Source: Bacteroidales bacterium
GTDB taxonomy: Bacteria; Bacteroidota; Bacteroidia; Bacteroidales; UBA932
Length of the DNA stretch: 54,416 nucleotides
Direction of reading: 5' to 3'
Assembly (NCBI GenBank): GCA_028691975.1
Contig: JAQUYF010000006.1
Span: 1 to 54,416 of the forward strand
Positions 32,800 to 42,181 of this stretch are shown here, piece after piece. Numbering within the stretch: position 1 is the stretch's first letter; each line of letters opens with the position of its first letter. A model generated the notes under the pieces. That model was given only the letters and a program-made list of their open reading frames with translations, did no database searches and was not told the origin of the DNA. The position numbers and the translations under genes were made by a program.

Positions 32800-33657
32800 G
32801 TGTACGACGATTATGATCTGATATGTGTCTTGGGTCCTACTGCCTGCGGCAAAACCAAATATGCCGTAAAGCTGGCATTGGACCTTGACGGAGAGATACT
32901 CTCTGCCGATTCGCGGCAGGTTTACCGCGGCATGGATATCGGTACCGGTAAAGATCTTTGCGACTACGCAGCCGTTCCCTATCATCTGATAGATATAGTT
33001 GATGCCGGCACGAAGTATAATATTTTTGAGTATCAGAGGGATTTTGAAAAAGCCTATAAAAGTGTTATTGACAGGGGCAAACGAGCCATTCTTTGCGGCG
33101 GTTCGGGGCTGTACATAGAGGCTGCAACCTGCGGATATTCGCTTCCAGAGGTGCCGCCGGATCCTGAACTTCGCGCACAGTTGGATCAACTGGATACTGA
33201 GGAGCTGATTGCAAGATTTGAGAAGATTCGCAAGCCTCACAACAATACCGACTACGACTCACGTAAAAGACTTGTCAGAGCTTTGGAAATAGCTACTTAC
33301 GAGGATAAACACCCCGTAACAAGGAGCGCTTTTTTGCCCAAGAAGACCAAATATATCGGACTCTCAGTCTCTCGAGAAGTACGCAATATGCGAATAGACA
33401 GTCGTCTCAAGGCACGTCTTGAAGAGGGGATGATTGACGAAGTGAAGGGTTTGCTTGACAGAGGAATAGCCCCTGAAGACATTATTTACTACGGTCTGGA
33501 ATATAAGTTTGTCACAATGTATCTGACAGGGCAGCTTTCATTTGAAGAGATGTACAGTCAACTTGCAATCGCCATTCATCAGTTTGCGAAGCGTCAGATG
33601 ACATGGTTCAGGGGCATGGAACGAAGGGGGATAGAGATAGAGTGGATAAATATTTAA
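32800..33657 (+). CDS. miaA: tRNA dimethylallyltransferase
   Basis: Adds dimethylallyl to A37 of tRNAs reading UNN codons. It has 285 residues. P-loop CVLGPTACGKTKYAV; ILSADSRQVYRGMDIGTGK; YHLIDIVDAGTKYNI; ILCGGSGLYIEA; KRLVRALEIATYEDKHP; and the C-terminal IHQFAKRQMTWFRG. The start is GTG at 32800; no ATG precedes the P-loop. Shorter than E. coli MiaA (316), as in the compact Bacteroidetes forms. Followed after 16 bases by an SGNH hydrolase gene. Confidence 0.92.
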   Translation: MYDDYDLICVLGPTACGKTKYAVKLALDLDGEILSADSRQVYRGMDIGTGKDLCDYAAVPYHLIDIVDAGTKYNIFEYQRDFEKAYKSVIDRGKRAILCGGSGLYIEAATCGYSLPEVPPDPELRAQLDQLDTEELIARFEKIRKPHNNTDYDSRKRLVRALEIATYEDKHPVTRSAFLPKKTKYIGLSVSREVRNMRIDSRLKARLEEGMIDEVKGLLDRGIAPEDIIYYGLEYKFVTMYLTGQLSFEEMYSQLAIAIHQFAKRQMTWFRGMERRGIEIEWINI

Positions 33658-33673
33658 AATTAATTATAGAGGT

Positions 33674-34747
33674 ATGAAACAACTGATTATTTGTTTAGTG
33701 TGCGTTATGTCACTCGTGACAAGTGTATATGCGCAGAAGGCTTCCGAGCTGAAGTATATCGATGCGAAAGAGCTTACAATCATCAATAAGGGCTTTGAAA
33801 ATACGGAATTGGACTATTCGAGACTTCCGGAGGATATGAAGAGCGTTACACGTAAGGCTGTCTGGGATTTGGGCCTTAACTCGGCCGGAATAGCCGTAAG
33901 ATTCGCTTCCGACAGTAAATGCATCGGTGCAAAATGGACTCTTTTGAACAATTTCAGTATGGCTCACATGCCCGGAACAGGTATCAGGGGGATAGACCTT
34001 TATACACTGGAAGATGGAGTATGGAGATTCATAGGAACAGCTCAGCCCAACGGCAAAGAGTCTGCCAACGTATTTGTCCGCAGGATGGCGGGAGATGAGA
34101 GAGAATATATGGCGTACCTTCCTCTATACGACGGCGTTACAAAGGTCGAAATTGGTATTGACTCTACTGCAACTATCGGAAAGCCAAAAAGTAACATCCT
34201 TATTACAAATACAAAAAAGCCGATAGTGTTTTATGGGACCAGCATCACGCAGGGGGGATGCGCATCGAGACCCGGTATGACTTACGCTGCCATCATCGGC
34301 AGAAAACTTCAACAGGAGACGGTAAATCTTGGATTTAGCGGTAATGCGAGAATGGATAAGTCTATGGCCGAGATAGTTGCTCGAATTGACGCAGACAAAT
34401 ATGTGATTGACTGCATTCCCAACTGTACTGCTCAGATATTGAGAGACAGTGCTTATTATTTTCTGACATACCTGGCAAAGGCAAGGCCGAAGACACCAAT
34501 CTATATGGTTGAAAATGTAATATTTCCACCGGCAATAGTAGATACCAAGACGGCGGCAGACCTGAAGGAGGAGAATGCCTACTGGGCCGAACTCTATAAA
34601 AAGCTCCGCAAAGAGGGGTACAGGAATATAAAATACATCCCCGCCAAGGGCCTGATCGGCGATGACGGGGAGTGTACTGTTGATGGCTGCCACATGACCG
34701 ATTTAGGGTTTATGCGGATGGCCGAAGGTCTTCTTAAACGGTTGTAA
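33674..34747 (+). CDS. Exported SGNH/GDSL-type hydrolase
   Basis: It has 357 residues with a signal peptide (KQLIICLVCVMSLVTSVYAQ). An N-terminal beta domain (~25-175, with the GIRGIDLY motif) precedes the SGNH domain. The nucleophile is Ser190 in FYGTSITQGG, the oxyanion Asn is in FSGNARMD, and the Asp-His pair is Asp337/His340 in VDGCHMTDLGF. This two-domain layout is common in Bacteroidetes esterases thought to act on acetylated glycans; substrate unknown. The 3' end overlaps convergent gcvP by 14 bases. Confidence 0.87.
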   Translation: MKQLIICLVCVMSLVTSVYAQKASELKYIDAKELTIINKGFENTELDYSRLPEDMKSVTRKAVWDLGLNSAGIAVRFASDSKCIGAKWTLLNNFSMAHMPGTGIRGIDLYTLEDGVWRFIGTAQPNGKESANVFVRRMAGDEREYMAYLPLYDGVTKVEIGIDSTATIGKPKSNILITNTKKPIVFYGTSITQGGCASRPGMTYAAIIGRKLQQETVNLGFSGNARMDKSMAEIVARIDADKYVIDCIPNCTAQILRDSAYYFLTYLAKARPKTPIYMVENVIFPPAIVDTKTAADLKEENAYWAELYKKLRKEGYRNIKYIPAKGLIGDDGECTVDGCHMTDLGFMRMAEGLLKRL

Positions 34748-37544
34748 CCAAGTTTCGGTCACCATATCCGTTGTCCACGCGGGCCACATAAGGCCACAGT
34801 TTGTTTTCACGGATCCATTCAAGAGGGAAGGCTGCCTGCTCTCTTGAATAAGGATGCAGCCATTCGTTTGCACATACTTCGTCTTCCGTATGAGGAGACA
34901 TCTTAAGAGGGTTGTCTTCTTTGTCGATACGACCTGCCTTAATATCCTCACACTCTTTGACAATGCATTTGAGAGCTTCTACAAATCTGTCAAGCTCTGC
35001 GAGCGGTTCGCTTTCCGTAGGCTCAATCATCAGAGTTTCATGTACCGGAAATGAAAGGGTAGGAGCGTGGAACCCGAAGTCCATAAGACGTTTTGCAACG
35101 TCTGTTGCATCTACGCCGTATTCAGCGCGGAAGTGCTGTAAGTCAATGATACATTCGTGAGCAACACGTCCGGTTGCACCGGTGTAAAGGGTTTTAAGCT
35201 CAGGCATCAATTTGGCTGACATATAATTGGCATTCAGTATAGCTATCTCGGATACTTTGCGAAGTCCGTCCGGACCGAGCAGTTTGATATATGCGTGAGT
35301 AATAGGTAGTAGAAGCGGGCTGCCATAAGGAGCGGCGCCTACTGCCGTCATGCCTTTGCCGCCACACTCTTCTATGACCGGATGTCCAGGAAGATATGGA
35401 GTAAGAGCTTTGGATGTACAGATAGGACCTACACCGGGACCGCCACCTCCATGAGGCATTGCGAAGGTCTTATGCAGGTTAAGGTGACAGACATCGGCTC
35501 CGATATATCCCGGATTGGTAAGACCTACCTGGGCATTCATATTGGCACCGTCCATGTAAAGAAGTCCGCCGTTTGAGTGTATGATATCAACTATCTCTCT
35601 GATCTTAACTTCAAATACACCGTGAGTAGAAGGGTAGGTTATCATCATTCCGGCAAGATTATCTCTGTTGGCGACAGCTTTTTCACGAAGTTCGTCGACA
35701 TTGATATTGCCGTGTTCGTCACAACTTACAAGTACGATGCTGAAGCCTGCCATCGCTGCGGATGCAGGATTGGTACCGTGGGCCGAAGTAGGGATAATCA
35801 TTATATTTCGGTTGGCACCGCCATGAGCATGATGGTAAGCACGGATCGTCATAAGGCCTGCATACTCACCTGCAGCCCCGCTGTTAGGCTGAAGAGAACA
35901 TCCGTCAAATCCTGTTATGACAGATAGATCGTGCTCAACTTCTTTGATGATCTGAAGGGTACCTTCAACCTGATCGGAAGGTGCATACGGATGCACATTG
36001 CCAAATTCACTCCAGCTTAGCGGCATCATCTCAACAGCTGCGTTAAGCTTCATTGTGCACGATCCTAACGGGATCATGGAGTGAGCAAGGGATATGTCGC
36101 GGCGTTCAAGTTTCTTGATATAACGCATCATCTCTGTTTCGGAATGATATGTGTTGAAGATGGCAGAGGTCAGGATCGGACTCTCTCTCTTCATAAATTC
36201 AGGTTTGCCGGGGATTGCGGGAGCTCCTTTCTTACATTGGAAGATCTCTCCTATCTTGGCAGCTTCTTCGCAGGAAGAGAGTTCGTCAAATGAGATTTGA
36301 ACGCATTTTGAGCACGGATAGTAGAAGTTGATACCTGCTGATTTGGCACGTGTGCGGACAGCAGCTGCATCAACATCAATTACCCTGATGCTATCGAAGA
36401 AGTTGTCGCAGGCGAGCGTATATCCGCTGCTTTTGAAGACGGACGCTACTGCATGCGCAAAGCCGTAAGCGTTGAAGGCAATCTCTTCAATCCCTTTAGA
36501 GCCGTGATATACTGCAAACATACCTGTCATGGTAGCCATCAAAGCTGTGGCAGTACAGATGTTTGAAGTGGCTTTTTCTCTTTTGATATGCTGCTCGCGG
36601 GTCTGCAGGGCGAGACGCACTGCCTTTTTCCCCATACGGTCAACGGAAAGGCCTATGATACGTCCGGGAAGATTTCTCCTGAAGCTGTCCTTTGTTGCCA
36701 TGTAGCCGGCAGTAGGGCCACCGAATCCCATTGGAAGTCCGAATCGCTGAGCACTTCCGGTTGCAATATCAGCACCCCATGCAGCAGGCTCTTTCAGCAG
36801 AGCAAGAGCAAGCAGATCGCAGTATGCTGTGACGAGTATTCCTTTTTCATGTGCTTTGGCACAAAAATCAGAGTAGTCGCATACTTCGCCGTTGGCGGCG
36901 GGGTATTGAAGGATAGCTCCGTAGCATTTTGCGTCAAATTCGTATTTGCGCCAGTTGCCTGTCACAATCACTATACCGAGTCCGGAGGCGCGAGTCTCAA
37001 GTACCGACAATGTTTGAGGGAAGATATTTTCATCTACAAAAACAATATTTTTACCCTCTTTAACTGCATCTCTACTGCGCAGTTCGAACATCATTCTCAT
37101 GGCTTCGGCAGTGGCTGTAGCATCGTCAAGCATTGAGCAGTTCGAAAGATTGAATCCGGTCAGGGATGAGATCATTGTCTGGAAATTGAGCAGTGCCTCC
37201 AAACGTCCCTGAGAGATCTCTGCCTGATACGGAGTGTACGATGTGTACCAGCACGGATTCTCAAAGATGTTGCGGGTAATCACTGCAGGAGAGGCTGTTC
37301 CGTAGAAGCCCATTCCTATAAGCGAACGGAAATTTTTATTTTTGGATGCAATGGCTTTCAGACGTGTCAGATATTCCTGCTCACTGACGGCGGCATCCAA
37401 TTTTAGTGGCTCTTTCAGTAAAATATCTTCAGGGACTGTCTGTTTAACAAGTTCTTCAATAGATGATAAGCCGAGCGTATCGAGCATTTGTTGCTCCTGA
37501 TACTCTCTCGGACCGTTATGTCTATCGACAAATTTTAGTGGCAT
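34734..37544 (-). CDS. gcvP: Glycine dehydrogenase (decarboxylating), P protein
   Basis: PLP subunit of the glycine cleavage system. It has 936 residues, the fused one-chain form: the N-terminal half resembles GcvPA (RHNGPREYQEQQMLDTLGL, GMGFYGTASPAVI, MLDDATATAEAM) and the C-terminal half GcvPB (SCTMKLNAAVEMMPLSW, MITYPSTHGVFE, the PLP lysine at 692 in CHLNLHKTFAMPHGGGGPG). No gcvT or gcvH is visible. With kbl in the same window it links threonine and glycine breakdown. It has its own -7 box but lies 54 bases downstream of rodA. Confidence 0.96.
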   Translation of the reverse strand: MPLKFVDRHNGPREYQEQQMLDTLGLSSIEELVKQTVPEDILLKEPLKLDAAVSEQEYLTRLKAIASKNKNFRSLIGMGFYGTASPAVITRNIFENPCWYTSYTPYQAEISQGRLEALLNFQTMISSLTGFNLSNCSMLDDATATAEAMRMMFELRSRDAVKEGKNIVFVDENIFPQTLSVLETRASGLGIVIVTGNWRKYEFDAKCYGAILQYPAANGEVCDYSDFCAKAHEKGILVTAYCDLLALALLKEPAAWGADIATGSAQRFGLPMGFGGPTAGYMATKDSFRRNLPGRIIGLSVDRMGKKAVRLALQTREQHIKREKATSNICTATALMATMTGMFAVYHGSKGIEEIAFNAYGFAHAVASVFKSSGYTLACDNFFDSIRVIDVDAAAVRTRAKSAGINFYYPCSKCVQISFDELSSCEEAAKIGEIFQCKKGAPAIPGKPEFMKRESPILTSAIFNTYHSETEMMRYIKKLERRDISLAHSMIPLGSCTMKLNAAVEMMPLSWSEFGNVHPYAPSDQVEGTLQIIKEVEHDLSVITGFDGCSLQPNSGAAGEYAGLMTIRAYHHAHGGANRNIMIIPTSAHGTNPASAAMAGFSIVLVSCDEHGNINVDELREKAVANRDNLAGMMITYPSTHGVFEVKIREIVDIIHSNGGLLYMDGANMNAQVGLTNPGYIGADVCHLNLHKTFAMPHGGGGPGVGPICTSKALTPYLPGHPVIEECGGKGMTAVGAAPYGSPLLLPITHAYIKLLGPDGLRKVSEIAILNANYMSAKLMPELKTLYTGATGRVAHECIIDLQHFRAEYGVDATDVAKRLMDFGFHAPTLSFPVHETLMIEPTESEPLAELDRFVEALKCIVKECEDIKAGRIDKEDNPLKMSPHTEDEVCANEWLHPYSREQAAFPLEWIRENKLWPYVARVDNGYGDRNLVTTV

Positions 37545-37582
37545 AAACTTTATTTTAGTATTAAATTAATCAAAAAAACTTA

Positions 37583-37590
37583 CAAATATA
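37583..37590 (-). promoter_or_regulatory. -7 element of gcvP
   Basis: TATATTTG on the minus strand (37590-37583), 38 bases before the gcvP ATG, in the short gap after rodA. TTG matches upstream are at spacings of 15 and 23, so the -33 part is weak. Confidence 0.45.
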
Positions 37591-37598
37591 CAGAAAAA

Positions 37599-39020
37599 TC
37601 ATCTCCAACGTTCCAAATCCAAACGTATATAGATAAAAAGTAAAATAGTGAAAGCCCAAAGCGATGAGCCTCCGTAACTGATGAAAGGCAGCGGTATGCC
37701 GATAACCGGCATCAAGCCCACAGTCATGCTGATGTTGATAAGGACGTGCATTATCAGACAGCAGGCAACACAATAGCCGTAAATACGCACAAAGGCGTCT
37801 TTCTGTTTTTCCGCGGAGCGGCAAATTCTCAATATCAAAAAGAGATAGACTCCGAGAACAACCAGTGCTCCTGCAAAGCCCCACTCCTCGCCGATTGTGC
37901 AGAAGATAAAGTCCGTACTTTGTTCAGGCACAAAATCAAATCTGGTCTGAGTCCCATTCAGGAAGCCCTTTCCAAGGAAACCCCCGGAGCCGATTGCAAT
38001 CATGGATTGGTGGACATTGTACCCGACCCCCATGGGATCCTCCCTGATGCCGAGCAGAATCTCGATACGGGCACGCTGGTGATCCTGAAGTATGTGGTTG
38101 AAGGCGAAGTCCACTGAAAATATCATACAGACCCCGCAAATGTAGCCGAGCATAGCATTGCGCAGCAGCTTCATCCTTCTGAAGAGGGCCTTAATCATAA
38201 AGAATAGAGCCACGGGGAGGGTTAAGATAACGAGCCAGATCTCCGCATCGAAATGGTTGATTTTTGCTACCGGTTTAATTTTCAGCAAAGCCGGAATAAA
38301 AGAGAGAGCTACTATTATTAAACTCCATAGAAGGATATTTTTCCAGAATTTTCCGGAGTATACGGCATAAAAGATTGCGATGATTCCCAAAAGAATCAGA
38401 AGCGAAATAAACGGAGAAAAGATGAGGGTAAGAATAAAAAGTATGACGGCAATGGCTCCACAGAGGATTACCCAACCGGACATACCCTCCCGGTAGAATG
38501 CAAACAGGAAGCCGAGATATACCAGGGCAGAGCCTGTCTCCTTCTCCATAATGATCAGGAGTATGGGAACACCTATCGTAGCGAACGCCTTAACTTTATC
38601 CCTAAAATAGTGGAAGCTGAAGCCGTATTTGCCCATCAGGGCGGCAATTGCCAAAGATGTGGAAATCTTTGAAAATTCGGCCGGCTGCAACCTGAAAGGG
38701 CCTATGGCGAACCATGACTTGGACCCGTTGATCTCTACACCTACAAAGATTACCGCAAACAGCAGGAGCAACACGAAGGCATAAAGCCACCATGCAAATG
38801 GAAGGTAGATTTTCGGCGAGAGCACGAATAGAATAAAGGCAGCAATAAGGATGGCAGAGACAATCCAGACGAGATGCATTCCGTACTGAGTGGAAAAGTC
38901 AAGGATTGGTGCTCCTTTGCCTCCCACTGCGGAATAGATGTTGAGCCATCCGAATAAGACTAAAAACAGATAGCAAAATATCATTGACCAGTCAATCTTT
39001 CTGTAAATTGAAGAACTCAT
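37599..39020 (-). CDS. rodA: Rod-shape SEDS glycosyltransferase RodA
   Basis: Polymerises lipid II glycan strands with PBP2 in the elongasome. It has 473 residues and about ten TM segments. SEDS motifs: GSKSWFAIGPFRLQPAEFSK, ILLIIMEKETGSALVYLGF, AIGSGGFLGKGFLNGTQ, FVPEQSTDFIFCTIGEEWGF and MPVIGIPLPFISYGGSS. There is an extra hydrophobic insert in the middle (~190-290) usual for Bacteroidetes RodA. Its ATG overlaps the mrdA stop by 4 bases. Confidence 0.95.
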   Translation of the reverse strand: MSSSIYRKIDWSMIFCYLFLVLFGWLNIYSAVGGKGAPILDFSTQYGMHLVWIVSAILIAAFILFVLSPKIYLPFAWWLYAFVLLLLFAVIFVGVEINGSKSWFAIGPFRLQPAEFSKISTSLAIAALMGKYGFSFHYFRDKVKAFATIGVPILLIIMEKETGSALVYLGFLFAFYREGMSGWVILCGAIAVILFILTLIFSPFISLLILLGIIAIFYAVYSGKFWKNILLWSLIIVALSFIPALLKIKPVAKINHFDAEIWLVILTLPVALFFMIKALFRRMKLLRNAMLGYICGVCMIFSVDFAFNHILQDHQRARIEILLGIREDPMGVGYNVHQSMIAIGSGGFLGKGFLNGTQTRFDFVPEQSTDFIFCTIGEEWGFAGALVVLGVYLFLILRICRSAEKQKDAFVRIYGYCVACCLIMHVLINISMTVGLMPVIGIPLPFISYGGSSLWAFTILLFIYIRLDLERWR

Positions 39021-40867
39021 TGCTTGCCTCCTTTTATATGAACCTTACTAAGAAGATTGGCATTTAACATATTCTGCTCAATCCATACTCTTGTCGGAGC
39101 TATGGTGTCGTTGAGGTATTTTTCTACCAAAAGCGAAGCAATCGGTGCTGCCCAGGTCGCTCCAAATCCGGCATTTTCAATATATGCGACAACGGCAATT
39201 TTAGGATTGTCTTTCGGAGCAAAGCAGATAAAGACCGAGTGGTCGTCACCATGCGGATTTTGGGCGGTGCCGGTCTTTCCGCACACTTCCAGACCAGGCA
39301 CGTCAGCTACTCTTGCCGTGGCTCCGGCTCCTCCGTGGACAGCCATGTACATACCCTCTACTACCGTAGAGAAATGGGCCGTGTCTATCATGGAAAAGTG
39401 CTTCTCTTTATACTTGTCATCAATTGGCATCTCAGGTGTATCTTTTTGTAGGTGAGGAGTATAGTAGTATCCTCTGTTAGCGAGCGTAGCTGCAAAATTG
39501 GCTAAATGCAAAGGCGTGCAGCCCAACTCTCCCTGCCCGATGGACAATGATATGATAGACAGGGATTTCCATCGTCCCTCGCCATGAATTCTGTCATATC
39601 TCTCAACTGACGGAAGTGTGCCTGCCTGTTCGAACGGAATATCTGAGCCGAGTTTGGTGCCGAAGCCGAGGCTCATGACATATTCTTTCCATTTTGTGAA
39701 AGATTCCTGAACATTGTCATACTTGGGATTGTCTATTATGGAGCGAAAAAGATAGCAGTAATATGCATTACAGGACATCATTATGGATTGGTAGAAGTTA
39801 AGAGGGCTTGGGTGGCTGTGACATCCAACTGTCAAATTGCCGATATGGTAACCTCTGCTGCAGGGATATTTTGTAGCGGGAGTTACAACCCCTTCCTGCA
39901 GTCCGATCAGACCGTTCACGAGCTTGAAGACAGATCCCGGAGGTTGAGGAGACATGATGGAGCGGTTGTACATTGGCTTGTACGGATCAGACACTATATC
40001 CTGATAATATTTGTTGATCTCGGCGAGTTGCGACACATTAATGCCGGGACTTGATACCATGGTAAGAATCTCTCCGGATGATGGTTCGATGGCGACCAGC
40101 GAGCCCACCTTGTTGTGCATGAGGGATTCCCCGTATGCCTGGAGACGCGCATCTATTGTGGTAACAACATCCTTACCCTCGATGGCAGGCTTGTCGTAAT
40201 CCCCGTTCATGTAATGGTCCTTTATGCGGTTGTGTGCATCCCGTAAATAGATTTTGTACCCCTTTTCTCCCTTAAGTATATCTTCATACGCCTCTTCCAT
40301 GCCTGTTCTGCCGGCGTAGTCTCCCATTTTGTATGATGGATTTCTCTTGAGATAGGTGGCGTCCACTTCGGAAACATAGCCCAACAGGTTGCCTCCGGCG
40401 TTAAAAGGGTAGGTTCTGGATGTCCTCGGGATCCCGCTGAAGCCCGGAAATTTGTAGAGATTCTCGGCAAACATATTGTACTGCTCATTTGAGACATGGT
40501 TCAAAAAAGTAAGAGTACGAAAGCCTACCTTACTGCGGAATTGCCTGTATTCTCTAAACTTCCCATTGACGAAAGAGGTATCTATATCGAAGATCCTGCA
40601 GAATGATGCAGTATCAAATTCGCGAACTTCGACAGGTGTTACCATGATATCGTAGATGATCCTGTTACTCACAATCACTTCGTGGTTGCGGTCAAGGATC
40701 AGGCCTCGTGCCGGGTAGCGTATCTCATATTTCAGGGCGTTGTTGTCGGCGGTTACGCGGTAATCCTTGTTGACTATCTGGACATCGAAAAGACGGATGG
40801 CGATGATGACAAATGCGGCCACGATACCGAGCACTATGATATTTTTCTTTTCTAATGAAAAAGCCAT
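39017..40867 (-). CDS. mrdA: Penicillin-binding protein 2
   Basis: Elongasome transpeptidase of 616 residues with one N-terminal TM (NIIVLGIVAAFVIIAIRLFD). The pedestal domain has RYPARGLILDRNHEVI. The transpeptidase motifs are SVFK with Ser312, SCN at 365-367 and KTGTAQNP from Lys531. The segment CSRGYHIGNLTVGCHSH between the first two motifs resembles the zinc-site region of some PBP2 proteins. Fourth of five genes in mreB-mreC-mreD-mrdA-rodA. Confidence 0.95.
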   Translation of the reverse strand: MAFSLEKKNIIVLGIVAAFVIIAIRLFDVQIVNKDYRVTADNNALKYEIRYPARGLILDRNHEVIVSNRIIYDIMVTPVEVREFDTASFCRIFDIDTSFVNGKFREYRQFRSKVGFRTLTFLNHVSNEQYNMFAENLYKFPGFSGIPRTSRTYPFNAGGNLLGYVSEVDATYLKRNPSYKMGDYAGRTGMEEAYEDILKGEKGYKIYLRDAHNRIKDHYMNGDYDKPAIEGKDVVTTIDARLQAYGESLMHNKVGSLVAIEPSSGEILTMVSSPGINVSQLAEINKYYQDIVSDPYKPMYNRSIMSPQPPGSVFKLVNGLIGLQEGVVTPATKYPCSRGYHIGNLTVGCHSHPSPLNFYQSIMMSCNAYYCYLFRSIIDNPKYDNVQESFTKWKEYVMSLGFGTKLGSDIPFEQAGTLPSVERYDRIHGEGRWKSLSIISLSIGQGELGCTPLHLANFAATLANRGYYYTPHLQKDTPEMPIDDKYKEKHFSMIDTAHFSTVVEGMYMAVHGGAGATARVADVPGLEVCGKTGTAQNPHGDDHSVFICFAPKDNPKIAVVAYIENAGFGATWAAPIASLLVEKYLNDTIAPTRVWIEQNMLNANLLSKVHIKGGKQ

Positions 40868-40869
40868 AA

Positions 40870-41376
40870 TTATTCCCGGTTAATGAGCGAATATTCGATA
40901 ATCAGCATAACCACGATATTGACTGACAGACTCAGGAAGATCTTCAGCATTATAAAGCCGAACGGACGCAGGCTTGCGCTGTCAAAAAGCACATAGACCA
41001 AAAGATATACGGTGGTGGCTATGGCAAGATAGGCAGTAAATCTCAAAAAGCCGGTATGTCGCGGACTTGGGATGTAGTGAATCTCGCGTCCCTCTCTGTT
41101 GACCATAATGGCAAAAAGGGAGTGTCTCAGCGCGGCGACCATCACACATGCGGCTGCATTGAGCCCTAAAACCCCGTCCGAAAACACATCAAGCAGCAGT
41201 CCTGTCACAAAGGAGACGATCATAAGTTTGTTGACATTCATTTCCGGAGGCAGAATAAGAATCAGCAGAGGAAGCAGGCAGAGGTAGATATAGGGACCAA
41301 GATTGATGTACGAGTCGAACACCAGTTGGAGTGCGAAGATCAAAACATACAGAAATATGCGATAAAACTTACTCAT
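40870..41376 (-). CDS. mreD: Rod-shape determining protein MreD
   Basis: Small integral membrane protein of the elongasome, 168 residues from ATG 41376 (SKFYRIFLYVLIF); an upstream TTG at 41385 would add three residues. About five TM segments, with the MreD-like PEMNVNKLMIVSFVTGLLLD and FSDGVLGLNAAACVM. Overlaps mreC by 8 bases; the mrdA ATG follows 2 bases after its stop. Recognised by position and topology more than by sequence. Confidence 0.85.
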   Translation of the reverse strand: MSKFYRIFLYVLIFALQLVFDSYINLGPYIYLCLLPLLILILPPEMNVNKLMIVSFVTGLLLDVFSDGVLGLNAAACVMVAALRHSLFAIMVNREGREIHYIPSPRHTGFLRFTAYLAIATTVYLLVYVLFDSASLRPFGFIMLKIFLSLSVNIVVMLIIEYSLINRE

Positions 41377-42181
41377 TGCCTTCAAGTGTTACGATTTCGT
41401 TCTTTTCTCTGTTAATTACCACGTCAACATACTTGAGAGCCTTGAAGTTCTGGAATAGGGTGACATTAATCTCCTGTGAGATACCGTCTATTACAGTCAT
41501 CGTATCGACTATTCCCAAAGGAATGTCGGCAGGGTAGATGATTGAATATCCGCTGGAGATAATCGTGTCTCCTACTTTTACATCCGTGTGGATGGGTATT
41601 TCCATCAAGACAGCTCTGTCAATTCTCTCTCCTGACCATTGCATGGGGCCGAAGACATTGTTTTTGGCGATCATTGCACTTACGATCTGGGAGCTGTTTA
41701 GAAATGAAATAACATACGAGTAGTGGGCACTGACAGAGTTGACAACCCCGACAATCCCTGTTGGGTTGATAACGCCCATCCCTTCTTCCATGCCGTCATC
41801 GGAGCCTTTGTCGATGATGATATAGTTGTGCTGCTTGTTGACGGTGTTCTTGATCACCCTGGCGTGGACCAGGGTATATTTCGGCACTTGCTCGGCAGAT
41901 GTCGAATCGGTGGCTGGAGAGGTACTCATAAGAGCAATCAACTCTTGCTTTAATGTTTCGTTTTCTTTCAGAAGTACCTTGTTTTCCTCTCTCAAAGAGA
42001 AAAATGAAGTGACCTGAGAAGATTTACTCCAAAAGTAAGACTGAATATTTTGTGCGATCCTCATCACACGGTAGCGTTGTATCACACCGTTGTTTGCCAT
42101 CAATGCGATTGAAAAGGCTTCCAATGCTATAAACAGGATGATGGGCAACAGGCTTTTTATGAGACCGCCCTGTCTTCTCAT
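41369..42181 (-). CDS. mreC: Rod-shape determining protein MreC
   Basis: Periplasmic organiser that binds PBP2. It has 270 residues: one TM (SLLPIILFIALEAFSIALM), a coiled coil at ~60-90 (SLREENKVLLKENETLKQEL), then two beta domains with NYIIIDKGSDDGMEEGMGVI, GIVGVVNSVSAHYSYVISFL and VGDTIISSGYSIIYPADIPL. The start overlaps the mreB stop by 4 bases. Confidence 0.93.
   Translation of the reverse strand: MRRQGGLIKSLLPIILFIALEAFSIALMANNGVIQRYRVMRIAQNIQSYFWSKSSQVTSFFSLREENKVLLKENETLKQELIALMSTSPATDSTSAEQVPKYTLVHARVIKNTVNKQHNYIIIDKGSDDGMEEGMGVINPTGIVGVVNSVSAHYSYVISFLNSSQIVSAMIAKNNVFGPMQWSGERIDRAVLMEIPIHTDVKVGDTIISSGYSIIYPADIPLGIVDTMTVIDGISQEINVTLFQNFKALKYVDVVINREKNEIVTLEGNE

Noticed and set aside
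32698-33240. 180-codon ORF antisense to miaA
   Set aside because: Shadow of the P-loop half of miaA and the smpB/miaA promoter region.
36588-37136. 182-codon ORF antisense to gcvP
   Set aside because: It lies wholly inside a well-conserved gene, shows no family motif and has cysteine-rich random-looking composition.
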